Below are positions 11,404 to 21,272 of a stretch of DNA of 64,000 bases, piece after piece. The stretch spans positions 1 to 64,000 of the forward strand of contig QPMI01000059.1 in assembly GCA_004431415.1 (NCBI GenBank), read 5' to 3'. The stretch is from Cyanophora paradoxa. Its lineage: Eukaryota > Glaucocystophyceae > Cyanophorales > Cyanophoraceae. The position numbers and the translations under genes were made by a program. Each line of letters opens with the position of its first letter. Position 1 is the first letter of the stretch. The notes beneath the pieces are model-generated. The model did not search any database. It was not told the DNA's origin and was given only the letters and a program-made list of their open reading frames with translations.

Positions 11404-13789
11404 CAAGATCCGTGCTCCTGCGGAGCACTAAGTACGGCGAAGCCTCGCGGACGCCCTCGCGGCTGTCACAGTAGGCCTATAGGGCACTGGCCAGCGGCCT
11501 GGCCGATCGCGAACAGCTTTCTGGTTGGAAGCTGGCCGGCTGACGGCCAGTCCAGCTACCGCTGGCCGGCTAGAGGAATATAACTAGAGGAATATTAATG
11601 TACTGAGGAAATAAAGGGAGGCCGGAGCAGGTTGAGATTAGAGGAGATGAATTATATATAATATTGTTGAGAGGGAGGCCCGGGAGGGGCAAGGTTCTCG
11701 CGGCCAGGCGCATGCACAGAGCTTGCGAATCGCTTAAACAGAATCTTGAATGCATATAGCTATAGCATCGATGTGCGGGGCTGCGGAGGCGAGCGCGTGC
11801 GGAAAGATGTGCAGGTCCATGCAGGATCGAATTTTCGGGGTCGGCTGGGTCCTCGCGGCCCGTCGCATACGCAAAGCGTGCGGAAGACTTTGCCTACATC
11901 TTAAATGCTTATGCTATCGTTCCGCGCATGCGCCGCGGCGTGGGCGCGCGGAAAGATGTCAGGGCGCGTGCAGGATCGAATTTTGGCCGTCGGGTACCTT
12001 CCTGCGCTGTTCCGGCTCCGAAAAGCGGATTTCGGGGGTGCGCAGGCCCTGCTATGTCCATGCGCGCCAGTACGCATCGATTGCGCGCGTCGCGGGACCG
12101 GGCGGGACCGGCTAGCGCTGGATCAAATTTTCGGCCGACTCTTCGCACTGGAGCGTCGACGGCGCTTGAAATCGAGCTTGCGGCGATGCGCTCGCCCTCG
12201 CGCGGCATTCTGTATCGTTCTGGGGCGTCCCTGGCGCGATTTCGTCGCGGGACCGGGCGGGACCGGGTCCCACCTTCTGACTCGGACTGCATTTGTCGGA
12301 GGTTAAGTACCGGAATTGATCCAGAGGGAAATTCGATTTTCGCGCGACGCCCACGGGCGAGCGGTCGTCTTAGGGGAGCCACGACGCTAAAAATGGATCT
12401 AGAGAGGTCTGTGGGGTTAGGGTAGCTGAGTCATTAGCGGCAATCGCGTCCGTGTCGAGGCAGAATTAATAATTCGTCCTCGAGGGAGTGCGACGCGGAA
12501 ATTATTTAGCAGGGGGGATCTTGAGTGGAAAAAAAGGTTAAAAAAGGAATTTATATCGGCGGTTTTTGGGTTTGAGACAAGATCCGTGCTCCTGCGGAGC
12601 ACTAAGTACGGCGAAGCCTCGCGGACGCCCTCGCGGCTGTCACAGTAGGCCTATAGGGCACTGGCCAGCGGCCTGGCCGATCGCGAACAGCTTTCTGGTT
12701 GGAAGCTGGCCGGCTGACGGCCAGTCCAGCTACCGCTGGCCGGCTAGAGGAATATAACTAGAGGAATATTAATGTACTGAGGAAATAAAGGGAGGCCGGA
12801 GCAGGTTGAGATTAGAGGAGATGAATTATATATAATATTGTTGAGAGGGAGGCCCGGGAGGGGCAAGGTTCTCGCGGCCAGGCGCATGCACAGAGCTTGC
12901 GAATCGCTTAAACAGAATCTTGAATGCATATAGCTATAGCATCGATGTGCGGGGCTGCGGAGCTCGAGGCGAGGGCGCGCGGAAAGATGTGCAGGTCCAT
13001 GCAGGATCGAATTTTCGGGGTCGGCTGGGTCCTCGCGGCCCGTCGCATACGCAAAGCGTGCGGAAGACTTTGCCTACATCTTAAATGCTTATGCTATCGT
13101 TCCGCGCATGCGCCGCGGCGTGGGCGCGCGGAAAGATGTCAGGGCGCGTGCAGGATCGAATTTTGGCCGTCGGGTACCTTCCTGCGCTGTTCCGGCTCCG
13201 AAAAGCGGATTTCGGGGGTGCGCAGGCCCTGCTATGTCCATGCGCGCCAGTACGCATCGATTGCGCGCGTCGCGGGACCGGGCGGGACCGGCTAGCGCTG
13301 GATCAAATTTTCGGCCGACTCTTCGCACTGGAGCGTCGACGGCGCTTGAAATCGAGCTTGCGGCGATGCGCTCGCCCTCGCGCGGCATTCTGTATCGTTC
13401 TGGGGCGTCCCTGGCGCGATTTCGTCGCGGGACCGGGCGGGACCGGGTCCCCACTTCTGACTCGGACTGCATTTGTCGGAGGTTAAGTACCGGAATTGAT
13501 CCAGAGGGAAATTCGATTTTCGCGCGACGCCCACGGGCGAGCGGTCGTCTTAGGGAGCCACGACGCTAAAAATGGATCTAGAGAGGTCTGTGGGGGTTAG
13601 GGTAGCTGAGTCATTAGCGGCAATCGCGTCCGTGTCGAGGCAGAATTAATAATTCGTCCTCGAGGGAGTGCGACGCGGAAATTATTTAGCAGGGGGGATC
13701 TTGAGTGGAAAAAAAGGTTAAAAAAGGAATTTATATCGGCGGTTTTTGGGTTTGAGAAAGAGGCTTCGCCTGAAAGAGGCTTCGCCTGA
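11404..13789 (-). mobile_element. Helitron-like non-autonomous element, insertion 1
   Basis: On the minus strand it begins TCAGGCGAAGCCTC (twice in tandem) and ends with a GTGCTCC-GCA-GGAGCAC hairpin then GGATCTTG, flanked by A on the 5' side and TTT on the 3' side. The interrupted cassette reads gaaattaaa, then element, then ttgccc; other units have gaaattaaattgccc, so no target-site duplication is seen. A second 3' terminus at 12578 shows it is a head-to-tail dimer of ~1.2-kb units. Two copies of the 149-bp repeat are present per unit. No Rep/helicase coding region is visible. Confidence 0.8.
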
Positions 13790-13862
13790 TTGCCCTTTCG
13801 CGAATTAATTCTCAGGATCCTCGAGCTCTTCTTCGAATCCAGCTTCGAATTTGGCGCGAAAA

Positions 13863-16839
13863 CAAGATCCGTGCTCCTGCGGAGCACTAAGTACGGCGAA
13901 GCCTCGCGGACGCCCTCGCGGCTGTCACAGTAGGCGGGCAGCTGCAGCCCCGCCCAGTTGCATGGCCGGGCTTCAAAAGTTTCGCCGGCTTGGCACTGGG
14001 GCAATGGGCTGGCCCGCTATAGCCAGCTCGAGGGAGAGCTCGCTGGCCAGGGAGCAATGTAATGAGGAGAGCGAATATATAATGAACTAGGGGAGGAGTT
14101 GAACCGGTAACTCTTGCTTTTAACTGGTGGAGCAGATTGATAGGAGATTTATTTAATATTAATGTATTGTTGGGGGGGAGGCCCGGGAGGGGCGAGGTTC
14201 TCGCGGCCAGGCGCATGCACAGAGCTTGCGAATCGCTTAAACACAATCTCGAATGCATATAGCATCGATGTGCGGGGCTGCGGAGGCGAGGGCGCGCGGA
14301 AAGACGTGCAGGTCCATGCAGGATCGAATTTTCGGGGTCGGCTGAATTCTCGCGCCCTGTCGCGCCCTTGGGGCTTGCATTACGCTTTGAAAAGCTCTCA
14401 AATGAATATTATAGCGATGCCCATGCATGAGGACGCGAGGGCGCGCGGAACGCGGTTCAGTTCCCTCAAGGATCGAATTTTCGGGTCGGCTGGGTCCCCG
14501 CGGCCCGGCGCATCTGCAAAGCGCGCGGAACGCTTGATCTACATCTCAAATGCTTATGCTATTGTTCCGCGCATGCGCCGTGGCGTGGGCGCGCGGAAAG
14601 ATGTCCAGGCGTGTGCAGGATCGAATTTTTGCCGTCGGCTGGGTTCTCGTGCTCTTTCGCGTCTTCAAAGCTTGTGGAAAACTTTGATAAAATCTCAAAT
14701 GAATATTGCGACGATGCGCATGCGCGAGAATGCGAGGGCGCGCGGAAAGATGTTCAGGTCTGTCAAGGATCGAATTTTCGGGGTCGGCTGGGTGCTCGTG
14801 ACCTGGTGCATTTAGACACCGTGCGGAAGTCTTTCTCTACATCTTAAATGGTTATGCTATCGTTCCGCGCATGCGCCGCGGCGTGGGCGCGCGGAAAGAT
14901 GTCCGGGTCTGTCCAGGATCGGATTTTTGCTGTCCGGTACCTTCCTGCGCTGCTCCGGGTTCGAAAAGCGGATTTCGGGGTGCGCGGGCCCTGGTATGTC
15001 TATGCGCGCCAGTACGCATCGATTGCGCGCGTCGCGGGACCGGCCGGAACCGGCCGGATCAAATTTTCGGCCGACTCTTCGCACTGGAGCGTCGACGGCG
15101 CCCAAAATCGAGCTTGCGGCGATGCGCTCGCCCTCGCGCGTCATTCTGTATCGTTCTGGGCGTCCCTGGCGCGATTTCGTCGCGGGACCGGGCGGGACCG
15201 GGTCCCACCTTCGGACTCGGACTGCATTTGTCGGAGGTTAAGTACCGGAATTGATCCAGAGGGAAATTCGATTTTCGCGGGATGCCTACGGGGGAGCGGT
15301 CGTCTTTGGGCAGCCACGACGCTAAAAATGGATCTAGAGAGGTCTGTGGGGGTTCGTGTGGGTGTGTGACTAGCAGCAATCGCGTCCGTGTCGAGGCAGA
15401 ATTATTAATTCTGCCTCGAGGGAGTGCGACACGGGAATTATTTAGCAGGGGGGATCTTGAGTGGAAAAAAAGGTTAAAAAAGGAATTTAGATCGTCGGTT
15501 TTTGGGTTTGAGACAAGATCCGTGCTCCTGCGGAGCACTAAGTACGGCGAAGCCTCGCGGACGCTCTCGCGGCTGTCACAGTAGGCCCGCGGAAAGGTCT
15601 GCAGGTCTGTAGAGGATCGAATTTTCGGGGTGGGCTGGGTCCTCGCGGCCCGGCGCAGCTATAAAGCGTGCGGAAGGCTTCTTCTACATCTCAAATGCTT
15701 ATGCTATTGTTCCGCGCATGCGCCGCGGCATGAGTGCGCGGAAAGATGTCCAGGCCGGTGCAGGATCAAATTTTTGCCGTCGGGTACCTTCGTGCGCTGT
15801 TCGGCATCCGAAAAGCGGATTTCGTGGGTGCGCAGGCCCTGCTATGTCTATGCGCGCCAGTGCGCATGGATTGCGCGCGTCGCGGGACCGGGTGGGACCG
15901 GCCGGATCAAATTTTCGGCCGACTCTTCGCACTGGAGCGTCGACGGCGCCCGAAATCGAGCTTGCGGCGATGCGCTCGCCCTCGCGCGTCACTCCGTATC
16001 GTTCTGGGGCGTCCCTGGCGCGATTTCGTCGCGGGACCGCGGAAAGGTCTGCAGGTCTGTAGAGGATCGAATTTTCGGGGTCGGCTAGGTCCTCGCGGCC
16101 TGGTGCATTTATAAAGCGTGCGGAAGTCTTCTTGTACATCTTAAATGCTTATGCTATCGTTCCGCGCGTGCGCCGCGGCGCGGGCGCGCGGAAAGATGTC
16201 CGGGCCTGTGCAGGATCGAATTTTTGCTGTCGGGTACCTTCCTGCGCTGTTCGGCCTCTGAAAAGCGGATTTCGGGGTGCGCAGGCCCTGCTATTTCTAT
16301 GCGCGCTCGTACGCATCGTTTGTGCGCTTCGCGGGACCGGCCGGAACCGGCCGGATCAAATTTTCGGGCGACTGTTCGCACTGGAGCGTCGAGGGCGCCC
16401 GAAATCGAGCTTGCGGCGATGCGCTCGCCCTCGCGCGTCATTCTGTATCGCTCTGGGCGTCCCTGGCGCGATTTCGTCGCGGGACCGGGCGGGACCGGTC
16501 CCACCTTCTGACTCGGACTGCATTTGTCGGAGGTTAAGTACCGGAATTGATCCAGAGGGAAATTCGATTTTCGCGGGACGCCCACGGGGAGCGGTCGTCT
16601 TAGGGAGCCAGGACGCTAAAAATGGATCTAGAGAGGTCTGTGGGGGTTCGGGTGGGTGTGTGACTAGCGGCAATCGCGTCCGTGTCGAGGCAGAATTAAT
16701 AATTCTGGCTCGAGGGAGTGCGACACGGAAATTATTTAGCAGGGGGGATCTCGAGTGGAAAAAAAGGTTAAAAAAGGAATTTAGATCGTCGGTTTTTGGG
16801 TTTGAGAAAGAGGCTTCGCCTGAAAGAGGCTTCGCCTGA
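13863..16839 (-). mobile_element. Helitron-like non-autonomous element, insertion 2
   Basis: Inserted into the same cassette as insertion 1, 73 bp further on. The target reads gcgaaaa, then element, then cgcgtacg, where other units have gcgaaaacgcg, so again nothing is duplicated. It has an internal 3' terminus at 15514 and a longer run of 149-bp repeats (gcgcgcggaa anchors at 14292, 14441, 14589, 14738 and 14887). The segment 15585-16840 contains a partly repeated body, so it is more rearranged than insertion 1. Confidence 0.8.
14291..15030 (-). repeat. 149-bp tandem repeat within Helitron-like insertion 2
   Basis: Five successive copies of the motif gcgcgcggaaagatgt, each followed by caggatcgaattttcg, are spaced 148-149 bp apart. 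Divergence between copies is greatest in the AT-rich part following ctcaaatg. Confidence 0.85.
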
Positions 16840-16867
16840 CGCGTACGCGATCGACATTGACCGCGCG

Positions 16868-17202
16868 ATGCCGCCGAGGAAGCGCGTGCACAAGCAAGCG
16901 AATTCGAAGCAGTTGCAGACGACGGAGGCCATCGCGAATGCGGCGACGAACCTTCCAGGTCTAGAAGCGCTGGCGAATCTTGACCTCGAGCAGCTGCCCG
17001 GTGCGTGCGTGCGCGCTTGCCTGTACATGTGCCACGAAATTGACACGAAACTCGCAGATGACGTTCTTCTCGCCGTTTACCGCGGTGTAGTGCGAACGGA
17101 AGGCGTCTGCGGGCTCGTCCGCTCCCTTGGAGCCGCTTCTCGACGCCTTCGGCATCTCTGTTGGCAGCCTGAGTTCTTCGAGGAGCCCGAGCTCGCGATC
17201 GG
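16868..17202 (+). pseudogene. Array unit 4, exon-1 copy separated from its upstream region
   Basis: The exon 1 is intact, but two mobile elements totalling about 5.4 kb lie between it and its upstream sequence (11213-11403 and 13790-13862). The nearer element ends 28 bp before the ATG. The donor context has three Gs. Confidence 0.8.
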
Positions 17203-17495
17203 GTGCGGAGTCCTCCTAATTATGACCCATGTCGACGTCCTTCGAATTCGACGTTAGATCTAGAATATTAATAGGAGGGAAGAGAGAGGATCGAGGGGAT
17301 CGCTTTAAAATTGCTTCGAGCTCGAGGGCCTAGCTCTTTTTCGAGGGCCCTGCATTGATTCTAGCTATATAGCTCGCCTTTTTGCGAAATTAAATTGCCC
17401 TTTCGCGAATTAATTCTCAGGATCCTCGAGCTCTTCTTCGAATCCAGCTTCGAATTTGGCGCGAAAACGCGTACGCGATCGACATTGACCGCGCG

Positions 17496-17830
17496 ATGCC
17501 GCCGAGGAAGCGCGTGCACAAGCAAGCGAATTCGAAGCAGTTGCAGACGACGGAGGCCATCGCGAATGCGGCGACGAACCTTCCAGGTCTAGAAGCGCTG
17601 GCGAATCTTGACCTCGAGCAGCTGCCCGGTGCGTGCGTGCGCGCTTGCCTGTACATGTGCCACGAAATTGACACGAAACTCGCAGATGACGTTCTTCTCG
17701 CCGTTTACCGCGGTGTAGTGCGAACGGAAGGCGTCTGCGGGCTCGTCCGCTCCCTTGGAGCCGCTTCTCGACGCCTTCGGCATCTCTGTTGGCAGCCTGA
17801 GTTCTTCGAGGAGCCCGAGCTCGCGATCGG
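17496..17830 (+). pseudogene. Array unit 5, exon-1 copy
   Basis: Intact exon 1 with a three-G donor context, so unspliced read-through ends in GCGVLLIMTHVDVLRIRR. Confidence 0.8.
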
Positions 17831-18123
17831 GTGCGGAGTCCTCCTAATTATGACCCATGTCGACGTCCTTCGAATTCGACGTTAGATCTAGAATATTAAT
17901 AGGAGGAAGAGAGAGGATCGAGGGGGATCGCTTTAAAATTGCTTCGAGCTCGAGGCCTAGCTCTTTTTCGAGGGCCCTGCATTGATTCTAGCTATATAGC
18001 TCGCCCTTTTTGCGAAATTAAATTGCCCTTTCGCGAATTAATTCTCAGGATCCTCGAGCTCTTCTTCGAATCCAGCTTCGAATTTGGCGCGAAAACGCGT
18101 ACGCGATCGACATTGACCGCGCG

Positions 18124-18459
18124 ATGCCGCCGAGGAAGCGCGTGCACAAGCAAGCGAATTCGAAGCAGTTGCAGACGACGGAGGCCATCGCGAATGCGGC
18201 GACGAACCTTCCAGGTCTAGAAGCGCTGGCGAATCTTGACCTCGAGCAGCTGCCCGGTGCGTGCGTGCGCGCTTGCCTGTACATGTGCCACGAAATTGAC
18301 ACGAAACTCGCAGATGACGTTCTTCTCGCCGTTTACCGCGGTGTAGTGCGAACGGAAGGCGTCTGCGGGCTCGTCCGCTCCCTTGGAGCCGCTTCTCGAC
18401 GCCTTCGGCATCTCTGTTGGCAGCCTGAGTTCTTCGAGGAGCCCGAGCTCGCGATCGGG
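18124..18459 (+). pseudogene. Array unit 6, exon-1 copy
   Basis: Intact exon 1 with four-G donor context. Its upstream part has lost single Gs (cgaggcctag, aggaggaag). Confidence 0.8.
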
Positions 18460-18754
18460 GTGCGGAGTCCTCCTAATTATGACCCATGTCGACGTCCTTC
18501 GAATTCGACGTTAGATCTAGAATATTAATAGGAGGGAAGAGAGAGGATCGAGGGGGATCGCTTTAAAATTGCTTCGAGCTCGAGGGCCTAGCTCTTTTTC
18601 GAGGGCCCTGCATTGATTCTAGCTATATAGCTCGCCCTTTTTGCGAAATTAAATTGCCCTTTCGCGAATTAATTCTCAGGATCCTCGAGCTCTTCTTCGA
18701 ATCCAGCTTCGAATTTGGCGCGAAAACGCGTACGCGATCGACATTGACCGCGCG

Positions 18755-19090
18755 ATGCCGCCGAGGAAGCGCGTGCACAAGCAAGCGAATTCGAAGCAGT
18801 TGCAGACGACGGAGGCCATCGCGAATGCGGCGACGAACCTTCCAGGTCTAGAAGCGCTGGCGAATCTTGACCTCGAGCAGCTGCCCGGTGCGTGCGTGCG
18901 CGCTTGCCTGTACATGTGCCACGAAATTGACACGAAACTCGCAGATGACGTTCTTCTCGCCGTTTACCGCGGTGTAGTGCGAACGGAAGGCGTCTGCGGG
19001 CTCGTCCGCTCCCTTGGAGCCGCTTCTCGACGCCTTCGGCATCTCTGTTGGCAGCCTGAGTTCTTCGAGGAGCCCGAGCTCGCGATCGGG
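18755..19090 (+). pseudogene. Array unit 7, exon-1 copy
   Basis: Intact exon 1 with four-G donor context. Confidence 0.8.
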
Positions 19091-19385
19091 GTGCGGAGTC
19101 CTCCTAATTATGACCCATGTCGACGTCCTTCGAATTCGACGTTAGATCTAGAATATTAATAGGAGGGAAGAGAGAGGATCGAGGGGGATCGCTTTAAAAT
19201 TGCTTCGAGCTCGAGGGCCTAGCTCTTTTTCGAGGGCCCTGCATTGATTCTAGCTATATAGCTCGCCCTTTTTGCGAAATTAAATTGCCCTTTCGCGAAT
19301 TAATTCTCAGGATCCTCGAGCTCTTCTTCGAATCCAGCTTCGAATTTGGCGCGAAAACGCGTACGCGATCGACATTGACCGCGCG

Positions 19386-19720
19386 ATGCCGCCGAGGAAG
19401 CGCGTGCACAAGCAAGCGAATTCGAAGCAGTTGCAGACGACGGAGGCCATCGCGAATGCGGCGACGAACCTTCCAGGTCTAGAAGCGCTGGCGAATCTTG
19501 ACCTCGAGCAGCTGCCCGGTGCGTGCGTGCGCGCTTGCCTGTACATGTGCCACGAAATTGACACGAAACTCGCAGATGACGTTCTTCTCGCCGTTTACCG
19601 CGGTGTAGTGCGAACGGAAGGCGTCTGCGGGCTCGTCCGCTCCTTGGAGCCGCTTCTCGACGCCTTCGGCATCTCTGTTGGCAGCCTGAGTTCTTCGAGG
19701 AGCCCGAGCTCGCGATCGGG
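19386..19720 (+). pseudogene. Array unit 8, exon-1 copy with frameshift
   Basis: A single C is lost (cgctccttgg instead of cgctcccttgg, near 19640). This shifts the frame after GLVRS, and the last third of exon 1 reads LEPLLDAFGISVGS. It is the only unit with a coding lesion inside exon 1. Confidence 0.85.
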
Positions 19721-20015
19721 GTGCGGAGTCCTCCTAATTATGACCCATGTCGACGTCCTTCGAATTCGACGTTAGATCTAGAATATTAATAGGAGGGAAG
19801 AGAGAGGATCGAGGGGGATCGCTTTAAAATTGCTTCGAGCTCGAGGGCCTAGCTCTTTTTCGAGGGCCCTGCATTGATTCTAGCTATATAGCTCGCCCTT
19901 TTTGCGAAATTAAATTGCCCTTTCGCGAATTAATTCTCAGGATCCTCGAGCTCTTCTTCGAATCCAGCTTCGAATTTGGCGCGAAAACGCGTACGCGATC
20001 GACATTGACCGCGCG

Positions 20016-20350
20016 ATGCCGCCGAGGAAGCGCGTGCACAAGCAAGCGAATTCGAAGCAGTTGCAGACGACGGAGGCCATCGCGAATGCGGCGACGAACC
20101 TTCCAGGTCTAGAAGCGCTGGCGAATCTTGACCTCGAGCAGCTGCCCGGTGCGTGCGTGCGCGCTTGCCTGTACATGTGCCACGAAATTGACACGAAACT
20201 CGCAGATGACGTTCTTCTCGCCGTTTACCGCGGTGTAGTGCGAACGGAAGGCGTCTGCGGGCTCGTCCGCTCCCTTGGAGCCGCTTCTCGACGCCTTCGG
20301 CATCTCTGTTGGCAGCCTGAGTTCTTCGAGGAGCCCGAGCTCGCGATCGG
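20016..20350 (+). pseudogene. Array unit 9, exon-1 copy
   Basis: Intact exon 1 with three-G donor context. Confidence 0.8.
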
Positions 20351-20644
20351 GTGCGGAGTCCTCCTAATTATGACCCATGTCGACGTCCTTCGAATTCGAC
20401 GTTAGATCTAGAATATTAATAGGAGGGAAGAGAGAGGATCGAGGGGATCGCTTTAAAATTGCTTCGAGCTCGAGGGCCTAGCTCTTTTTCGAGGGCCCTG
20501 CATTGATTCTAGCTATATAGCTCGCCCTTTTTGCGAAATTAAATTGCCCTTTCGCGAATTAATTCTCAGGATCCTCGAGCTCTTCTTCGAATCCAGCTTC
20601 GAATTTGGCGCGAAAACGCGTACGCGATCGACATTGACCGCGCG

Positions 20645-20979
20645 ATGCCGCCGAGGAAGCGCGTGCACAAGCAAGCGAATTCGAAGCAGTTGCAGACGAC
20701 GGAGGCCATCGCGAATGCGGCGACGAACCTTCCAGGTCTAGAAGCGCTGGCGAATCTTGACCTCGAGCAGCTGCCCGGTGCGTGCGTGCGCGCTTGCCTG
20801 TACATGTGCCACGAAATTGACACGAAACTCGCAGATGACGTTCTTCTCGCCGTTTACCGCGGTGTAGTGCGAACGGAAGGCGTCTGCGGGCTCGTCCGCT
20901 CCCTTGGAGCCGCTTCTCGACGCCTTCGGCATCTCTGTTGGCAGCCTGAGTTCTTCGAGGAGCCCGAGCTCGCGATCGG
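20645..20979 (+). pseudogene. Array unit 10, exon-1 copy
   Basis: Intact exon 1 with three-G donor context. It lies directly upstream of the unit that starts the full LRR gene. Confidence 0.8.
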
Positions 20980-21140
20980 GTGCGGAGTCCTCCTAATTAT
21001 GACCCATGTCGACGTCCTTCGAATTCGACGTTAGATCTAGAATATTAATAGGAGGGAAGAGAGAGGATCGAGGGGATCGCTTTAAAATTGCTTCGAGCTC
21101 GAGGGCCTAGCTCTTTTTCGAGGGCCCTGCATTGATTCTA

Positions 21141-21160
21141 GCTATATAGCTCGCCCTTTT
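21141..21160 (+). promoter_or_regulatory. Candidate core promoter of the LRR gene
   Basis: A TATA-like gctatatagc followed by ctcgccc lies about 125-130 bp upstream of the ATG at 21273. It is conserved in every array unit. Assignment rests on sequence resemblance only. Confidence 0.25.
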
Positions 21161-21272
21161 GCGAAATTAAATTGCCCTTTCGCGAATTAATTCTCAGGAT
21201 CCTCGAGCTCTTCTTCGAATCCAGCTTCGAATTTGGCGCGAAAACGCGTACGCGATCGACATTGACCGCGCG

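Noticed and set aside
12112-13472. Open frames of 80-180 codons on both strands inside the repeated elements
   Set aside because: They are Arg/Pro/Ala-rich, overlap on both strands, vary with each indel between copies, and show no transposase or helicase motif.
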